From the NCBI GenBank assembly GCA_910591455.2, contig OU342807.1, forward strand, positions 668,501 to 732,500: a DNA stretch of 64,000 nucleotides, in the 5' to 3' direction. Position numbers and translations under genes: made by a program. The notes below the pieces were generated by a model. The model saw nothing but the letters and a program-made list of their open reading frames with translations. It did no database searches and was not told where the DNA came from. This document shows positions 39,423-52,382 of this stretch, one piece after another; position 1 is the first letter of the stretch, and the number at the start of each line of letters is the position of its first letter. The stretch comes from Pholis gunnellus. Its lineage: Eukaryota > Chordata > Actinopteri > Perciformes > Pholidae.

Positions 39423-40023
39423 CAGACGCGAGCCATCCTCCTCCCCCTGCTGACTGAGTTCACCTTGTCCGGTCAAGACCGGCTGCACGTCTGGAACCTC
39501 GCGGCCCGACAGGACGGACCAAAGCCTGGGGAGAGGGAGCACGGACCGTGGGCGTCCAGCAGAGAACCAGAGACACAAACCGTCCTCAACAAGCTCCACA
39601 TCTCTGCAGCTGATTTCCCTCAATAGAAAGCCAATGAAACGGAGGGAGGGGGGAGTCATGAGATCAGATTATGTTGTGTTAGCTTGAAATGAAAACGTGC
39701 GGATACCTCGGCCTCAATGTTTCATAACTGAGAGCTGCTGAACAACAGACCTTCATCCTGAGACATCAGCGTCTTTTCTACGACGAGACATCTGACGTCT
39801 CCGTACACAACTGAACCTGCTGCCCAACAACTTGTTTTATGCATCATCTGACATGTTTTCATCTTCCCAAATGACAAAATCAATTAGTTTGAGGAGCGCA
39901 TGTTGTTGTTACGGATAAGAATGAAAGACGAAACTGTGATCAAATGGAATTTCCCTTTCAGTGAGTTTATATTTTGGGTAGATGATTTCTTCAGTGAAAC
40001 ATTTTGTAAGTAAATTTGATGCT

Positions 40024-40398
40024 TAGACTGTCTGTAAGAAGTGGACGTAGTCGTCATGACGTCTCTTGTTGGTTTGTGGACGTTTTGAAGCCTTGAGTTT
40101 GCTTTTTATCAATCAATAAAGCATCCCCTGCTTTATGGTCTGTGTGACTCTAAATGGACCATCATTTACTAAATGAACATCATGCTGTATTGAAGAAGAC
40201 TTGAAACTAGAGATTGAGACCATAAACTCATGTTCACAATGTTTACTGAGATAATAAATCAAGAGAGAAGTAGAGTCATTTTCTCATAGACTTCTATACA
40301 ACCAGAGGAGTCGCCCCCTGGTGGACACTAGAGAGAATGCAGCTTTAACACGTGAAGCTCTGAGTTCACTTTTCAGAACCAGAGGTTGTCTCCTGGTT
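40024..40398 (-). repeat. Interspersed repeat R1, copy F (middle part deleted)
   Basis: Reverse orientation, from TGTCTGTAAGAAGTGGACG to AACCAGAGGTTGTCTCC. The section carrying the ATGGCG motif through GGGGCGGGG is missing, with a junction at about 40110. Confidence 0.88.
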
Positions 40399-40635
40399 TA
40401 AATGAACTGGCACGTCTGGCAGTCTGGCAGTCTGGCACGTCTCAGCTTCCTGACGCGACCCCCCTAAAGCCGAGTTGTGTTTACGCCGCCGTGTCAACAT
40501 CTGTGTACATTTCACCTAAACAAAAGAGGCACCGAGCGCTCCGCAGAGCCCAGATTAAGGCAGACGTCTGCAGTAAAACTGACAGGAGGGAGAGAGAGAG
40601 AGAGCAGGACCCTCTTAACCTCAACTCACACTGCT

Positions 40636-40638
<3 letters not shown>

Positions 40639-40685
<47 letters not shown>
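40639..40685. repeat. (CA)n microsatellite
   Basis: A perfect CA run of about 47 bp. Confidence 0.95.
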
Positions 40686-40688
<3 letters not shown>

Positions 40689-41106
40689 TGATCAAGTCTA
40701 CAGGAGGAGGGAACACTCACGCCCTCCATTTACACCAGAGACACACACACTAAACGGTACACAGTGAAACCACAGTGCTTCAAGTGTTTGTATTTTATGT
40801 GACATAAGAGTTCATAGTGGACTGATAGTCACACCACAGTCTCAACATCGTGGCCATGGAACGCAGAGGAGGATGCTGACTCAAGAATCTGACTTCATTG
40901 TAGTGGTTACTGACACTCTGTAGTGCTGGGGGTTCACAGCAGCAGGTACTGTAGGTAAGATATCATCAAGTAGTACTTTTAAGTTGTGTTCAAGAAACTG
41001 AATGAACTGTATCAGAAGTTGATTTTAGAATAAACTGAGATACACACAGGCTGGGGTGGGAACAAGTCACAAGTGAATCTCAAGTCTTTGCCCTCAAGTC
41101 CAAAGT

Positions 41107-41580
41107 CACGACTAAAGAGTCCTAAGCCAAGCTGAAGAGTCCTAAATCAAGACTGAAGAGTCCTAAGTCAAGCTGAAGAGTCCTAAGTCAAGACTAAAGA
41201 GCCTTAAGTCAAGCTGAAGAGTCCTAAGTCAAGACTGAAGAGTCCTAAGTCAAGCTGAAGAGTCCTAAGTCAAGACTAAAGAGCCTTAAGTCAAGCTGAA
41301 GAGTCCTAAGTCAAGACTGAAGAGTCCTAAGTCAAGCTGAAGAGTCCTAAGTCAAGACTGAAGAGTCCTAAGTCAAGCTGAAGAGTCCTAAGTCAAGACT
41401 AAAGAGCCTTAAGTCAAGCTGAAGAGTCCTAAGTCAAGACTAAAGAGCCTTAAGTCAAGCTGAAGAGTCCGAAGTCAAGCTGAAGAGTCCTAAGTCAAGA
41501 CTAAAGAGCCTTAAGTCAAGCTGAAGAGTCCTAAGTTAAGACTAAAGAGTCCGAAGTCAAGCTGAAGAGTCCTAAGTCAA
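41107..41580. repeat. 19/20-bp minisatellite, about 24 copies
   Basis: Alternating units AAGAGTCCTAAGTCAAGCTG and AAGAGTCCTAAGTCAAGACT, with variants AGCCTTAAG and GTCCGAAG. The left flank (41060-41106) holds looser CAAGTC units including TCAAGTCCAAAGTCA. Confidence 0.93.
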
Positions 41581-41589
41581 TTCTTAAAT

Positions 41590-42654
41590 CAACTTTTTTT
41601 CGGACCATTTGTTGAGTATTTTGCGATTGAAATCAATTGAAGCTTCTTTATTTGGTGATCAAAAGGAACAGCTTATGTAACATCCAAATATATCACACAG
41701 ACATTACCATTAATGAAGATGAACAAATAATTGGTTTTTAGATGGTGATAATGTGACAATAGTTGTAGGATGTCATTAAAGAGATTAAGTGAGGATTAGT
41801 CCCTCTAAAGATGAGTTAACATAAACTAATTGTGCTCAACATTTGTCTTGAATAAAGTTCCTTTATTGGCTTACGTATGTGTACGTTGTATCCTTTAACA
41901 CCACCTCACCCATCCACGGTAGGTTTGTTTCAGCATCATAGTCACTGCTGAGAATTTCAGTTGAGTAAGTTTATCTAAAATATTGTTTTAAGGTTCATGT
42001 ACCCATTAACTTAATGATAAAACTGCAATCGCTGGCGTCCCTGGGAGTGACTGATGTGTGTTGATGGGCTTCATTTCTTTCCCAGTAAATACAACCAATG
42101 ATGTACGACGGCTCAGGACTCCACGAGTCAGAGGTTAGAAGGTCATTTTGAGGGTTTTAAGGTTCTTCGAGGCCACATTGCCGGTACAGCTGGAATACGT
42201 GTAGTTCCCAGGGACGCTGTGTTTATTCAGAGATGACCCAAAACGTGAAGAAGTATTCAGAATACCAACACAATCTTGTTTTACATGAAGGAGCAGCATG
42301 ATAGTGTGAGCACAGCCGTAACCCAGACACACACCTCTGCTTTAGTCAATATCTGCACAACTGAACAGACGGCGAGTCCGACTCACACCTTTTCTTCTTA
42401 CTTTTAGCGCCGCTGCCCGTATAAAGGTCTAGGCTGATGTTGCATTCAACTGGGACATGCTGCGACGTCACAACCACAGAACGTAGAACAGAGGGAACAC
42501 GGACACTGAACAGTTCTCGTAGTGCAAAAGATAAATTGCGACTGTTGTTAGTTGTTATGGTGACAACACATTTCAGACGGGCCGTAAAGTGTTGACGGTG
42601 GCTAGCTATTTAGCTAGGTACCTAGCTGCTACTGGCCACCAGTCCTCTGCAGCT
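41590..42654. other. Intergenic, no gene recognised
   Basis: Unique DNA. No coding or RNA gene signal. Confidence 0.45.
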
Positions 42655-42759
42655 AGTGTAGCAATTAAGCATGGTGGACTTAACTAGCTAGCTAACTATC
42701 CGGCTGTCCACTGGTTAGCTAGCCAGCTTGCTAATTCCACCATGCTGTAATGCTACACT
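42655..42759. repeat. Long imperfect inverted repeat (105-nt hairpin)
   Basis: The left arm AGTGTAGCAATTAAGCATGG plus TGGA (42655-42678) pairs with 42736-42759 at about 22 of 24 positions. Inside it CTAGCTAGCTAAC pairs with GTTAGCTAGCCAG, leaving a loop of about 17 nt. The size would suit a hairpin transposon remnant or a structured RNA. Nothing shows that it is transcribed. Confidence 0.75.
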
Positions 42760-44328
42760 GGTTACAGAAAATGAGCTGATCAAAGTAGGAACTCATCTCT
42801 TGTTAGCAATATGCTAGAGCCACACAAGAGTACATTTTACTAATTTACTCTCTGCGCTTCATAACGTTACTACTCCGCTGATCGTTTTACTCGATACTGT
42901 AAAACCTCAGTGAGTCCGCAATTTACCGTTTAGTCTGTTTAGTTGATACAGAAGTTAGCCTGCTACGCAAACGGTCGCAGTGAAAACGGTGCACGTAAAA
43001 ATGGCCGCCGCTGTGACCACAGTTCATCAATGAGCTGTCCACTGTGCAGAGGATTATGGGTAAGAATAGCCAGGAGGGCATGCTGGCTTGCCTCCTGCAA
43101 AATGTGACAAGATGCGACAGGACATCCTGGTATTTCTGATATAGTGCATTATGATTTGGGGCATACTCTTTCTATGGTAACGTGGCTTTCTGCAGGGGAT
43201 CTTTGAGAAAAAGAGGAAAGGACCACCACAAGATTCTTTACATCTTTATTCAAGACACAGCGAACTGAAGAATGAGTGTTTCAGAACATTTATAAACCTA
43301 AAAGACGTCGAGGACGTCTCAGTGGGAACACGGTCACCGCTCATGAGCTGCGATACGGACGCTTCTCTGAACTCGGATGACAAGTTAAACTCGTGACCCT
43401 TTAAGCAACTTAAACATTTATACACGCCTGACTGCCAAATGACAGGGTTCAGACACCCAAATGAGAAAGTAAGAGCACTGTATTTCTTCTGGGCATTCTG
43501 ACACCTTTGTCTTCAATAATCTGTGCAGGATAACACAAAGTGACTATTTCCATTCCAAGTAATTATAGACTCCCGGCTCTCGGCTCCTGTAATTAAAGAC
43601 AAAGCGGGGGCAAAGTGAGGAAGATTCCCACCCGTTCTGGCTGTGACGCCGCAAAACGCCGGTTAGACTGGCACATCGCTTCTTTCTGAGTCCAGTAATT
43701 ATCACGAGAAAATGAAGGGAAGCCCAAAGCGGAACGATGGACTCACTAGAATAGATAGAAATGACTTTCTTTCCTTGAAAACATGGCCTTTATTTATCCA
43801 GACGGTGTTTCTCTGATGTTTGTGAGAACACATAGAAGATCTCATATCTTCTGTTTAAAGGAATCATCCATCACTCTCTTTTCTTTAGACTTTGGTCTCT
43901 TTCACTAATTCTGTTATTTGGCCGTCGGTCTGAGAATAGATTGAAATTATAAATAATAAAGCGCTTTGTTCGCTAAGGTAGAAAAGCTCCAGAGTGTAGT
44001 TTACTCAACATCTGCTGAAGGTCTGACTGAACCAATGAAGCCGTGTAGTTTCCTGACTGACATTACAGGCTGAATATCTTTCAAACTGAGTTGAATCAGA
44101 AACAAAAGTAGGTTTGCACATATATGGAATTTGATTGTCTGCAATTTGCTGGTTTCTTTCAAGTCTTTTGTCTCTTTTGTGCGAATTTCTTTTAATTAAA
44201 TTAAATTAAATAAATACATATTGTCTAGATTTGGTGCATTACAATAAAAACAGTGCAAATGTCAAAAGACGTATCTGTTTTTATTGTTGGATAGCTTCAC
44301 AGTTTGTGCAGGAGAATGCAAAATATGA

Positions 44329-44330
<2 letters not shown>
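42760..44330. other. Intergenic, no gene recognised
   Basis: No repeat or gene pattern noted in this 1.6 kb. Confidence 0.45.

Positions 44331-44409
<79 letters not shown>
44331..44409. repeat. (GT)n microsatellite next to the hAT insertion
   Basis: About 79 bp of GT, ending where the target duplication of the hAT element starts. Confidence 0.95.
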
Positions 44410-44414
<5 letters not shown>

Positions 44415-44417
44415 CAG

Positions 44418-45910
44418 CAGTGGCGGACCGTGGATTTTATACCTGGGCCTTCAGTGCTGTTCTCCACTTCTAATAACCTCATTATGACGTCACAGCTACG
44501 GGTTATTATTTGTTTCGTGTAAAAGCCGCATATTCACATAACACTGCAACATTTGACAAATGAAATAAAATGTGCAGATACATGAATACGAGCATGACGG
44601 GACGCTGCGTCCAAAACGGACAATATAGTCCAAATCAATGTAACACAATGACAAACTCACAAGAGCAGTCGCATATATTCATATGACAACAAAGCAACAA
44701 ATCAATCCAGCAGACCTGCAGCGGATCCACGCATTCCACCACACGAGCACGAGCCATTCAAATATTCATAAAAACGCCACGATAGACAAATGAACAGTAG
44801 AGGTAAACAAACGAAGTTCACTTACCAAATGCTGTCTATGCTGACAAAGAGTTTAATCCCAGTACATCAGTTCCAGTAAGAAGTCCAACCGGATCCGCCG
44901 CCGGTCGGTTGTCCGTGGTCCGCCGCTGTTCGGTCGTCGTCGTTCGGTTGTCTTCCGCTGCCGGTCGCTTGTCCGTCTTCCGCGGCCGGTCGGTGGTCCG
45001 TTTTCCGCCGCAGTTCGGTGGTCGCCTTCGACCGTGTTCGGTGGTCGTCTTCGGCCGTGGACCGGCGAAGGGCGGGCCGCGGTTGTGAGTTGTAGATCCA
45101 CTCGAGTCTCTCCAAAAGTACCGACGCTCAGTTAAAATGAAACACATTCACAGCCATAACATGTGCAACGCTTCTGACGCTGCATACAAATCCTTCTCCT
45201 GGCTGGTCAGGGCTGCTAGCTGTGGGGTAATTTCTTACTGTCCAGTTTGTTGAGAAATGTCCTTCTTGAGAAAAGCGTTCCCAGTAACTCCGCCACTAAA
45301 TCCGTTTCTCCTCCTTCCGCCATTTCATATTAAAAAAACAAAGCTAGGTAAAATGTCTTTCAAATATTTCCACTTGAACTCTGTCTGCTACAAAGCTCTG
45401 CTAGCAATCATGTTTCGCGGGCACATAGTCACGTGCCCGCCCACTGACCAATCACAGCACACTCTGCACCTTGCTGGCAGAGAGGCATCTGGACTCTGAG
45501 CTGACGTAACTAGGCCTGCAAACCGCTCTGGTGGGGCCATGAATCCCAAACTAAAGATCTGATTGGTTGAATCAACAATATCGTCCCCATTCAATTTAAA
45601 CTGCACATGGCAGCACTGGATGAGTCTGCAGGCTGGGGCCTCTCTTCTACCTAGAGACACAGAGGTGAAATCTGATTGGATAAAAGCTCTACTTAAAACA
45701 AGCTGCACTGGAAGCAGAGCAACTGAGGAGCACAGTAGCTGTGCAATGAGAAAATAAGATAATGGGAAAAATATTTTTATAAATTATAATACATATCAGA
45801 AAAAATTAAATGTATTTAAGAAAAAATATTAAATTATAAAATAGCTATAACTTTGTGATTCTGTTTAGGCCAGCAGAGAAGGCTTTGCAGGCCCTGACGG
45901 CCCGCCACTG
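44418..45910 (+). mobile_element. Complete non-autonomous hAT transposon with 8-bp target duplication
   Basis: The element starts CAGTGGCGGACCGTGG and ends ACGGCCCGCCACTG, so the outer CAGTGGCGG is inverted at the two ends. The 8-bp sequence GTATACAG flanks it exactly at 44410-44417 and 45911-45918. Short CAG...CTG ends and 8-bp duplications are the mark of the hAT superfamily. At 1493 bp it has no transposase frame. The interior has a CpG-rich section (44885-45075) of loose ~30-bp repeats around CCGGTCGGT/GTCCGTGG. Fragments of the same family lie at 18214-18530, 20343-20660 and 60892-60993. The intact duplication suggests a fairly recent insertion relative to those fragments. Confidence 0.93.
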
Positions 45911-45918
45911 GTATACAG

Positions 45919-48900
45919 ACATATGTGGAATGATAAAGATGACGTCAGATGTGGATCAGTGTTGTTCTGTCAACATGAAGCTAATAAGGCGTTCAAAACA
46001 TCTGATCCGCTCCTGATGAGAGCTGCTGGAGGCTTTTTGTAAATTAGGTAAAATCTGCATCAAACCCAGAAGAGATGCTTCTCGGCCAAAGTTCTGAAGA
46101 GTTAAACTCTCCCTCGGCGTTCCAGCTCCAGTCGACTGTTATTATCCTTTTGTCTATTTTCTTTGTCTCAGTTTCCCCCCAAAATACTCCAGACTGTCAT
46201 CATGAATAGTTAGCTCTTAATTAACCGTCGTGTTAAAGAAGGGTTAACTAGATGCTGAAGAGAAAAGCTTGGATCAGAACCACACCTGCAGCGTGGGAAC
46301 AATCAGACGGGTCGGGCCGGTTCCTGACCCGACAGAGCGGCTCTGGCTCGTTGCAGCGACGATAAATCAAACGGACCCGCCCGCTCGGCTACATGTCTCT
46401 GCACTCCGTCTGCTCTGGTCTCTGGCAGGGAGAGCTGCCGAACGACGTCCTGGCTGCTCGGTTAGGAGTTCTGTGATTAAAGCGTCCATCTGCTGGAACG
46501 AACATACGTTCAACAAGACGAGCCGACGGCTCATAGAGCAGAAACAACATGGTGGCCAGTTTTAATCCGCTGCAGAGCTTTCGTGAGTAACTTGATGAAG
46601 CGGCATCATCAGTGATTTTGTGTTATTACACACAGCTGAAAGGCTACACCACGTTTTAACTGGTTTAAAGGCATCCCATCAAAAAGTAATACACAATACT
46701 GGCTAAACCAAACATGTTCATACTGAAGAAGTAGTTCCACATTTTAAAATATTATTTCCTTTCTTGCTGAGAGTAAGATGAGAAGAAGAAGATTAGCTTA
46801 GCTTGAGCTTAGCATAAACACAACATGAATAGAACTGCACATAACCTGCAAAACCACAACAACAAAAAACAACATATACCGTGTGAATCCGTGAGCTATG
46901 GAGGTGCTGGTGGGCGGAGTTTGTTTCCTTTGGACAGGGCTAGGCTAACGTTTCGGTCTTTGTGCTAAGCTAAGCTAACTGGCTGTTGCTTCAAATTGAC
47001 TGTACATATACATCAGAGGTATCAATCTACTCGTCTAACTCTTGACAAGACGGCGAAAGAGCTTATTTACTAAAGATTTGAAAAGTATCTCTACAAATGT
47101 CCATCTAGTAGCTCCTCCACATGGGACAAGTCGTCCCGCCTCGAGACAGCAGATTTACCACAAGTGACTGCAGTAAGTAATAATACTGCATGCTGTGCTT
47201 GTTGCAGACCATGCTGCTAAAACAGTGTGATTTATGGCGGGGGGGTTGTTTGGCGGGGGGGGGGGGGGGGGGGGGGGCAGAGCCGTCTGCTCAGCTTGGA
47301 GATGTGAAGGTGCTCAGACATGCAGAGCTTCACACATGAACGCATTTAAACATTCACATGTGACAGCATGAACGCACCCACGGCTCAGGTTTAAACCATA
47401 ATTAATATACGTTACCTCAAAATGTGTGCACAGGTCTGTCAAGGACTACAAGCAGTCAGTTTGTCAAAACTGTGATAACGAAATACAAGAGAACGTTTTT
47501 AAGGTTTTCAAATCACAAATATTGGTTGAGAAGATTCACGTTAGAAATGTAAAAAAGAATTTAAATTGTAAAGTTAATCACTTTAATATTTCACACCAAA
47601 TATGTGTTATTTAAGGATCTTACCATAGATGTACACATGTTTGGGCACATGTAATACAAAGCTTTTAGCTTCGCTATTCCAGCCAATAGAAACTGAAGTA
47701 GAAGAATAAATAATCCAAAAGTCTGCAGAGACGATATTCACGTATATTTACACAAATTCAAAGATGTGTTTCCTCCGGCGCTGGAACTAAATGTTTTTCT
47801 GCCCGTTGGCTCACACAGAGTGAAAGTAAAGGCGAATGTGTAACCATGAAATTAAAGTCTGAAAATAGTTTGTTAAAAAGCAATTACAATTTAAAACAGG
47901 GAAAAGCTGCTCTGACACCAATAGTTTAAGTCTTTGTGTTTCGGTATAAAACTCTATAAAACAAACAGAATGTTTTATAAATATTCACATTTCGCTCCAG
48001 TTCCAAACCATTTCAGCACATTTAGTTTTTTGGCTAAAGCGACGGTTTTATATAATAATCATCCAACCGCTGGAACCTGTGATTCACCCTCATGTTCATC
48101 CAGTAAAGAACCTCAACATGAGCGCTGTCTTCAGCTGAGCAGAGAGCGAGCAGGCGTCTCAGTCGCAGAAACAAATGTGAGGCAAATGTTTGAAAAGCAT
48201 TACCGGGCATGAGGTCACCCGTCTGCGTGCTCTGTGTCACGGTGTTTCTTTAGTCGGGTGAGATCTGGAGGACTGGGGCCAAAACCAGAACATCAGCCAG
48301 TCAGCACTGGATTGATATGGAAAGACCACATGGGAACCGTTCAGCAGTGTGATACTAAATATGGGGTTCAACCTTCTAATAGTTGGTTAGGAGAGGAACA
48401 TCTCCTTGACCCCTTGAAATACACACACACACACACACACACACACTGCCGGCCCACATGCATGTGGCAGTGATCTGGAAGCCTAATTAGCTGAGGATGT
48501 GGGGCAGAAGGAAGGGGAGGGTGAAATTGGACCTGAGGTTCTTCTGATTGAGGGGAAATGGGAAACAGACTGGAACCAATGTTACCCTTTAGCCTTAAAC
48601 ACACACACACACACACACACACTCTCTCAGCTGAATGATGGTTACTGGTGATGAAATATCTCTCAGTTGGCCCACTGCTTGGTGCACATGAATCCCCTGT
48701 GATCGTGGCCTCCAGTCCCTGGATCCGTTGGTCCAAAAGAAAATGTGAGTTTGGAGGCTGTGGTTGCAGAATGACTCACTGGCTCATCTGATCTGGATTA
48801 CTCACTCTTGCCTTTCTTTTCTTTCTATGCTGTGCGTTCTCAAAGCACTCAGATGACTAGTTTAATAAAACCAGATCCTAAATCTTATAAAGAATGTAGG

Positions 48901-49925
48901 AGCCGACACTTTTATCTCGACAAATCACAACAACAACCCATGAGGAGCTGGAGGACGGACCTTCAATGGGAGGCTCTCTGCGAGGAGCCTTGTGGTTCGG
49001 TAGATTAGGAGCCAGTTTTAAGATCCCAGTATCCATCCTGCCGAAGTGTCGCCAGCACCAGGCATGTTGCTCTGCAGCCAGCCTGTGAAGGTACAATGTC
49101 ATCAGAACAGAGACGACAACCACCAAGAGCAGACCGAAGCAGACTGAACAGATTAACAACTGATAATAATAACTGACACCCGTGCATAGTGGACAGATTA
49201 ACAAATAGGAATAGCCGTCACGTAACAGGGCAGGGAGTTGGACGACAATACAGAATCCAACGGCTGCACAGGGATTAAACTAGAGATCAGCTGCAACACA
49301 TCTTTAAATGGCGTCCTGATGGAGGTCTTGTGCCCCTACGGAGTGATGCCGCTCATATGGAGAGACCAAACACATATCGTTGGCCAACAAAGAGATCAGC
49401 ATCCAGTTCCATGTGTTCTCAGACTGGTGAATACGACGACCATGAACTCCAGTAAGACTCTCCGGATGAAACCCTGATGTGCTGTATGTGGTCTGTTCAT
49501 CCAGATCACATGAGTCCTGTGTGCAGAGATCTGGGTTTGTGGGCGATCCAGCCAGGTCTCACTTCCTTCCAGGGACGAGGAGCTTCAGGGCCCCCGTCTG
49601 TAACCTCAAGTGTCCTCCTTGAGGACCCAGCGAAGGCGGTGGGAACGTAGACAAATCCCAGGCTTAGCGCTCTCCACATAAAACAAAGCCCTGTTCCCGG
49701 CGGACGGGCCGAGTAATCCTGGTAAACCGGGCACGGACCCCTAAATCTCCTCCTGTCACCAGCTGTGAGACTTCCACATGTTCCACCTCTCCAACGCTTC
49801 CTGTCACAAACAGGCCACTTCTATCTGCTCTTGAGGCTTCTCAGCCAATCACGGACGCCGTTCTCGAGCTCAAAAATATAATTCGTCCATCAAGCCGGTC
49901 GACAGTAACACAAGAGCACCACCAC
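45919..49925. other. Intergenic, no gene recognised; few simple repeats
   Basis: Contains a poly-G run (47255-47277) and short CA tracts (48420-48447, 48599-48622). Open frames are short, with no recognisable domain. Confidence 0.45.
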
Positions 49926-49927
49926 AC

Positions 49928-49976
49928 TCAGCCGTTAGCCTCTTAGCCGTTAGCCTCTTAGCCGTTAGCCTCTCAG
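49928..49976. repeat. Short direct repeat (GCCGTTAGCCTCTTA) x3
   Basis: Three tandem 15-bp units, the last diverging to GCCTCTCAG. Confidence 0.85.
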
Positions 49977-50839
49977 CGCTGTGAGAAGATGTTTGCGCTG
50001 CATTCACTCTCCGCGATGCCGACGGACTTTTCCCAGTTACTCCCAGCAACCAGCTGTCAGTCACGCGTGATTGGCAGACGGGAGCTTTGTATCGCTGTGT
50101 ATAGCTGGAGGTCTACACGGGTTCTCCTTTATGACCACACAGGGTCAAATCACGCCTTTCAGCCCGTGGTGCCGTCCCAACGCTTAATTGGCTTTCATTA
50201 ACTCTGGTAGTCTGGCTGCAGCTCCGTGCTGTGAAGGCGTTTGATTGAACGTGTAGATGTGAGTTTGAATGTTAGAGGAACTTCTGTGGAGCTCGTTGAC
50301 TATCGTTGTGTTCTTCTTCTCTCACAGGAAGCAGGTCTTCAGTTAAAGGACTCACAGCTGCTTCTCCATCAGTTAGAATCCAAATCATTTAGTTCAGTAA
50401 TTCAATTCAAAAAGTGAAACTCGTATATTATATAGATTCATTACACACAAGCTGATAAATGTACAAATAAAGAGTGTAAATATGAGATGTTTGAATCGTA
50501 CAAGAAGAATTATTTCTGTTAATAAGAACGTTTTTATAAAGTATGGTTTCATGATTAGTGTGACAGCATGAACAGAGACAACAGGCTCACAGCGCCGCCT
50601 ACTGACGCCTTTCAGCGCTACAAGACGAATATGAACGTTTCAAAGGAAACAATCTGCTTCTGCTGTTTATTAAAGGCCGGTTGTCACATTTCTCGCCATA
50701 ATATCAGAATGTTCTCTGAATGTGTTTCACAGAACTGGAAGCTTTAACGTCGTCTCTCACTAGGAGCTAGGAGACGAGGAGACACGTCTGATGAAGTGTC
50801 TGTGTTGTTCCGTTAACCCTCTGAGCCACTAAGCTGTTT

Positions 50840-51500
50840 CTCTCTGTAGTATAAAGTCCTGCTGCTCTACAGAACCAGAACCATGATGACTAGAACCAGA
50901 ACAACAGTTATGACATCATCACTAAGAAGAAAGGAAACAAGAATGTATTTTACTAATATTGCCAAAAAATGTAATCTATAAATCCAACATTGTTCCAAGT
51001 GTAAAATGGAGTTTCTACATGTTTTATATATTGAACTATTCCCATGTTTCCAGCCTCTCCTCTCCTCTCTCCTCTACTGTCTCCTCCTCTCCTCTTCTCT
51101 CCTCTTCTCTCCTCCTCCCCTCTCCTGTCTCTTCCTCTCCTCTCCTCCCTCTCCCCTCCTCTCCTCTCTCCTCTCTCCTCTCCGTAGTTCAGTCAGTTCC
51201 TCTCTTGTGGTCACGTGACTGTTGGTCTCAGATGAATCAATCATGACGTCATAGTTTCACAGTTTAATGTTTTTACAGTTTAATGTGAAAGTGAACTCTT
51301 TAGACATTTATAATGAGAACATGAAGAATAAAATGTTTTTTGACAATTCACAATTTTAAGCTTCGTTTCAGTTTCTTTTTGTGACGGAAGCGTTCGTCTC
51401 ACATGATGTGTTCAAGGACCGTCAGGAAAAGATGTAAATCTGCCTGCCTGTGATAAACGGTGTCGTTTTGGGCGATTGTTGATAGAAACGCTTTTCCATC
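50840..51500. repeat. Partial duplicate of dnaja3 3'-flank and intron-9 sequence
   Basis: 50850-50955 (GCTGCTCTACAGAAC ... AAGAAGAAAGGAAACAA) resembles 51620-51715. 51211-51475 (CACGTGACTGTTGGTCTCAG, ATCATGACGTCATAGTTTCA, then GTGTTCAAGGACCGT) closely resembles 52412-52700 in intron 9. Both pairs are in the same order and orientation. This fits a tandem duplication of the gene's 3' part with exons 10 and 11 missing from the copy, or two insertions of an unknown dispersed repeat. A CT-rich tract lies at 51056-51184. Confidence 0.6.
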
Positions 51501-51599
51501 CCGCCGGCGTGTTTGACTGAGAGGTTCAGTGTCCTCGTAGGACCAGATGCTCACAAACATCTGCATGTCTTCCTCACAGAGAACTCTGAGGGTTTCCAC
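51399..51599 (-). pseudogene. Candidate orphan coding exon, 66 codons, unknown family
   Basis: The minus strand has a good acceptor (CTTGTCTTTAG, AG at 51601-51600) followed by an open frame starting VETLRVLCEEDMQMF and ending in TGA at 51401-51399. No starting ATG is needed if it is a spliced exon. The second half has a degraded counterpart in dnaja3 intron 9 (about 52600-52720). It lies beyond the likely dnaja3 polyadenylation signal. Joined to dnaja3 exon 10 or exon 9 the phase does not match this frame. I do not recognise the protein; it may be a gene relic or chance. Confidence 0.25.
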
Positions 51600-51721
51600 C
51601 TAAAGACAAGAAACAAAGTTGCTGCTCTATAGAACTAGAACGCGTCTGTAGTGCAGAGTGCAGAGTGATGTGATGACGTCGTCATTAAGAAGAAAGAAAA
51701 CAACATGAATTTCTTTGATAA

Positions 51722-51727
51722 TTTATT
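51722..51727 (-). terminator. dnaja3: Candidate dnaja3 polyadenylation signal (AATAAA)
   Basis: TTTATT on the plus strand gives AATAAA about 257 nt after the dnaja3 stop codon. It is the first canonical signal I found downstream of the stop. Confidence 0.5.
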
Positions 51728-51983
51728 TGACAGAAATTAGAAAACACTGATCTATACAGAACATGAAGTGCACAACATGATGAACGCATCAGAACAGAAC
51801 CAGACGTCTCCACAGACGCCTCAGACTTGAACTCTGAGTTCACGTCTTCGTCTCCTGCTGCATCTCAACACGTCGTGTTTCTCCGACGTCCTCGTCTGAA
51901 CCTCTCGTCGTTCCGTTCTCAGGAGAGAAGCTCTGATGTGACGCGAGACTGTCTGAAGGTCCCACCTGCAGCGCTTCAGAGCG

Positions 51984-52335
51984 TCAGCTGAACATCTTCT
52001 TCAGCTTAGAGAAGAAGCCTCCCTCCTCTTCCTCCTCCTCCTTCTTCTTCTTCTGCTGCTGCTCTTCGTCCTGTGAGCTGGTGGACTTGGTGGGACCAGG
52101 ACCTGAGGTGGTGCTGCCCTCTGCTGGACACAAACACACACTGCATCAGTTTAAACTCTGCTGTGAGTCTCGTTACCGTAACGGTGGACTGAGCGCTGAC
52201 CTGAAGACGCCTCCACACCGTTCACCGACCCCTGGACCTCCGTCTCCTCTTCAGCGTAACTCAGCAAGAGGGAGCGCTGACGACGGGTCAACTTCCTGTA
52301 GAGGGGGGGGGGGGGGGAGGGAGAGACAGAGAGAC

Positions 52336-52382
<47 letters not shown>

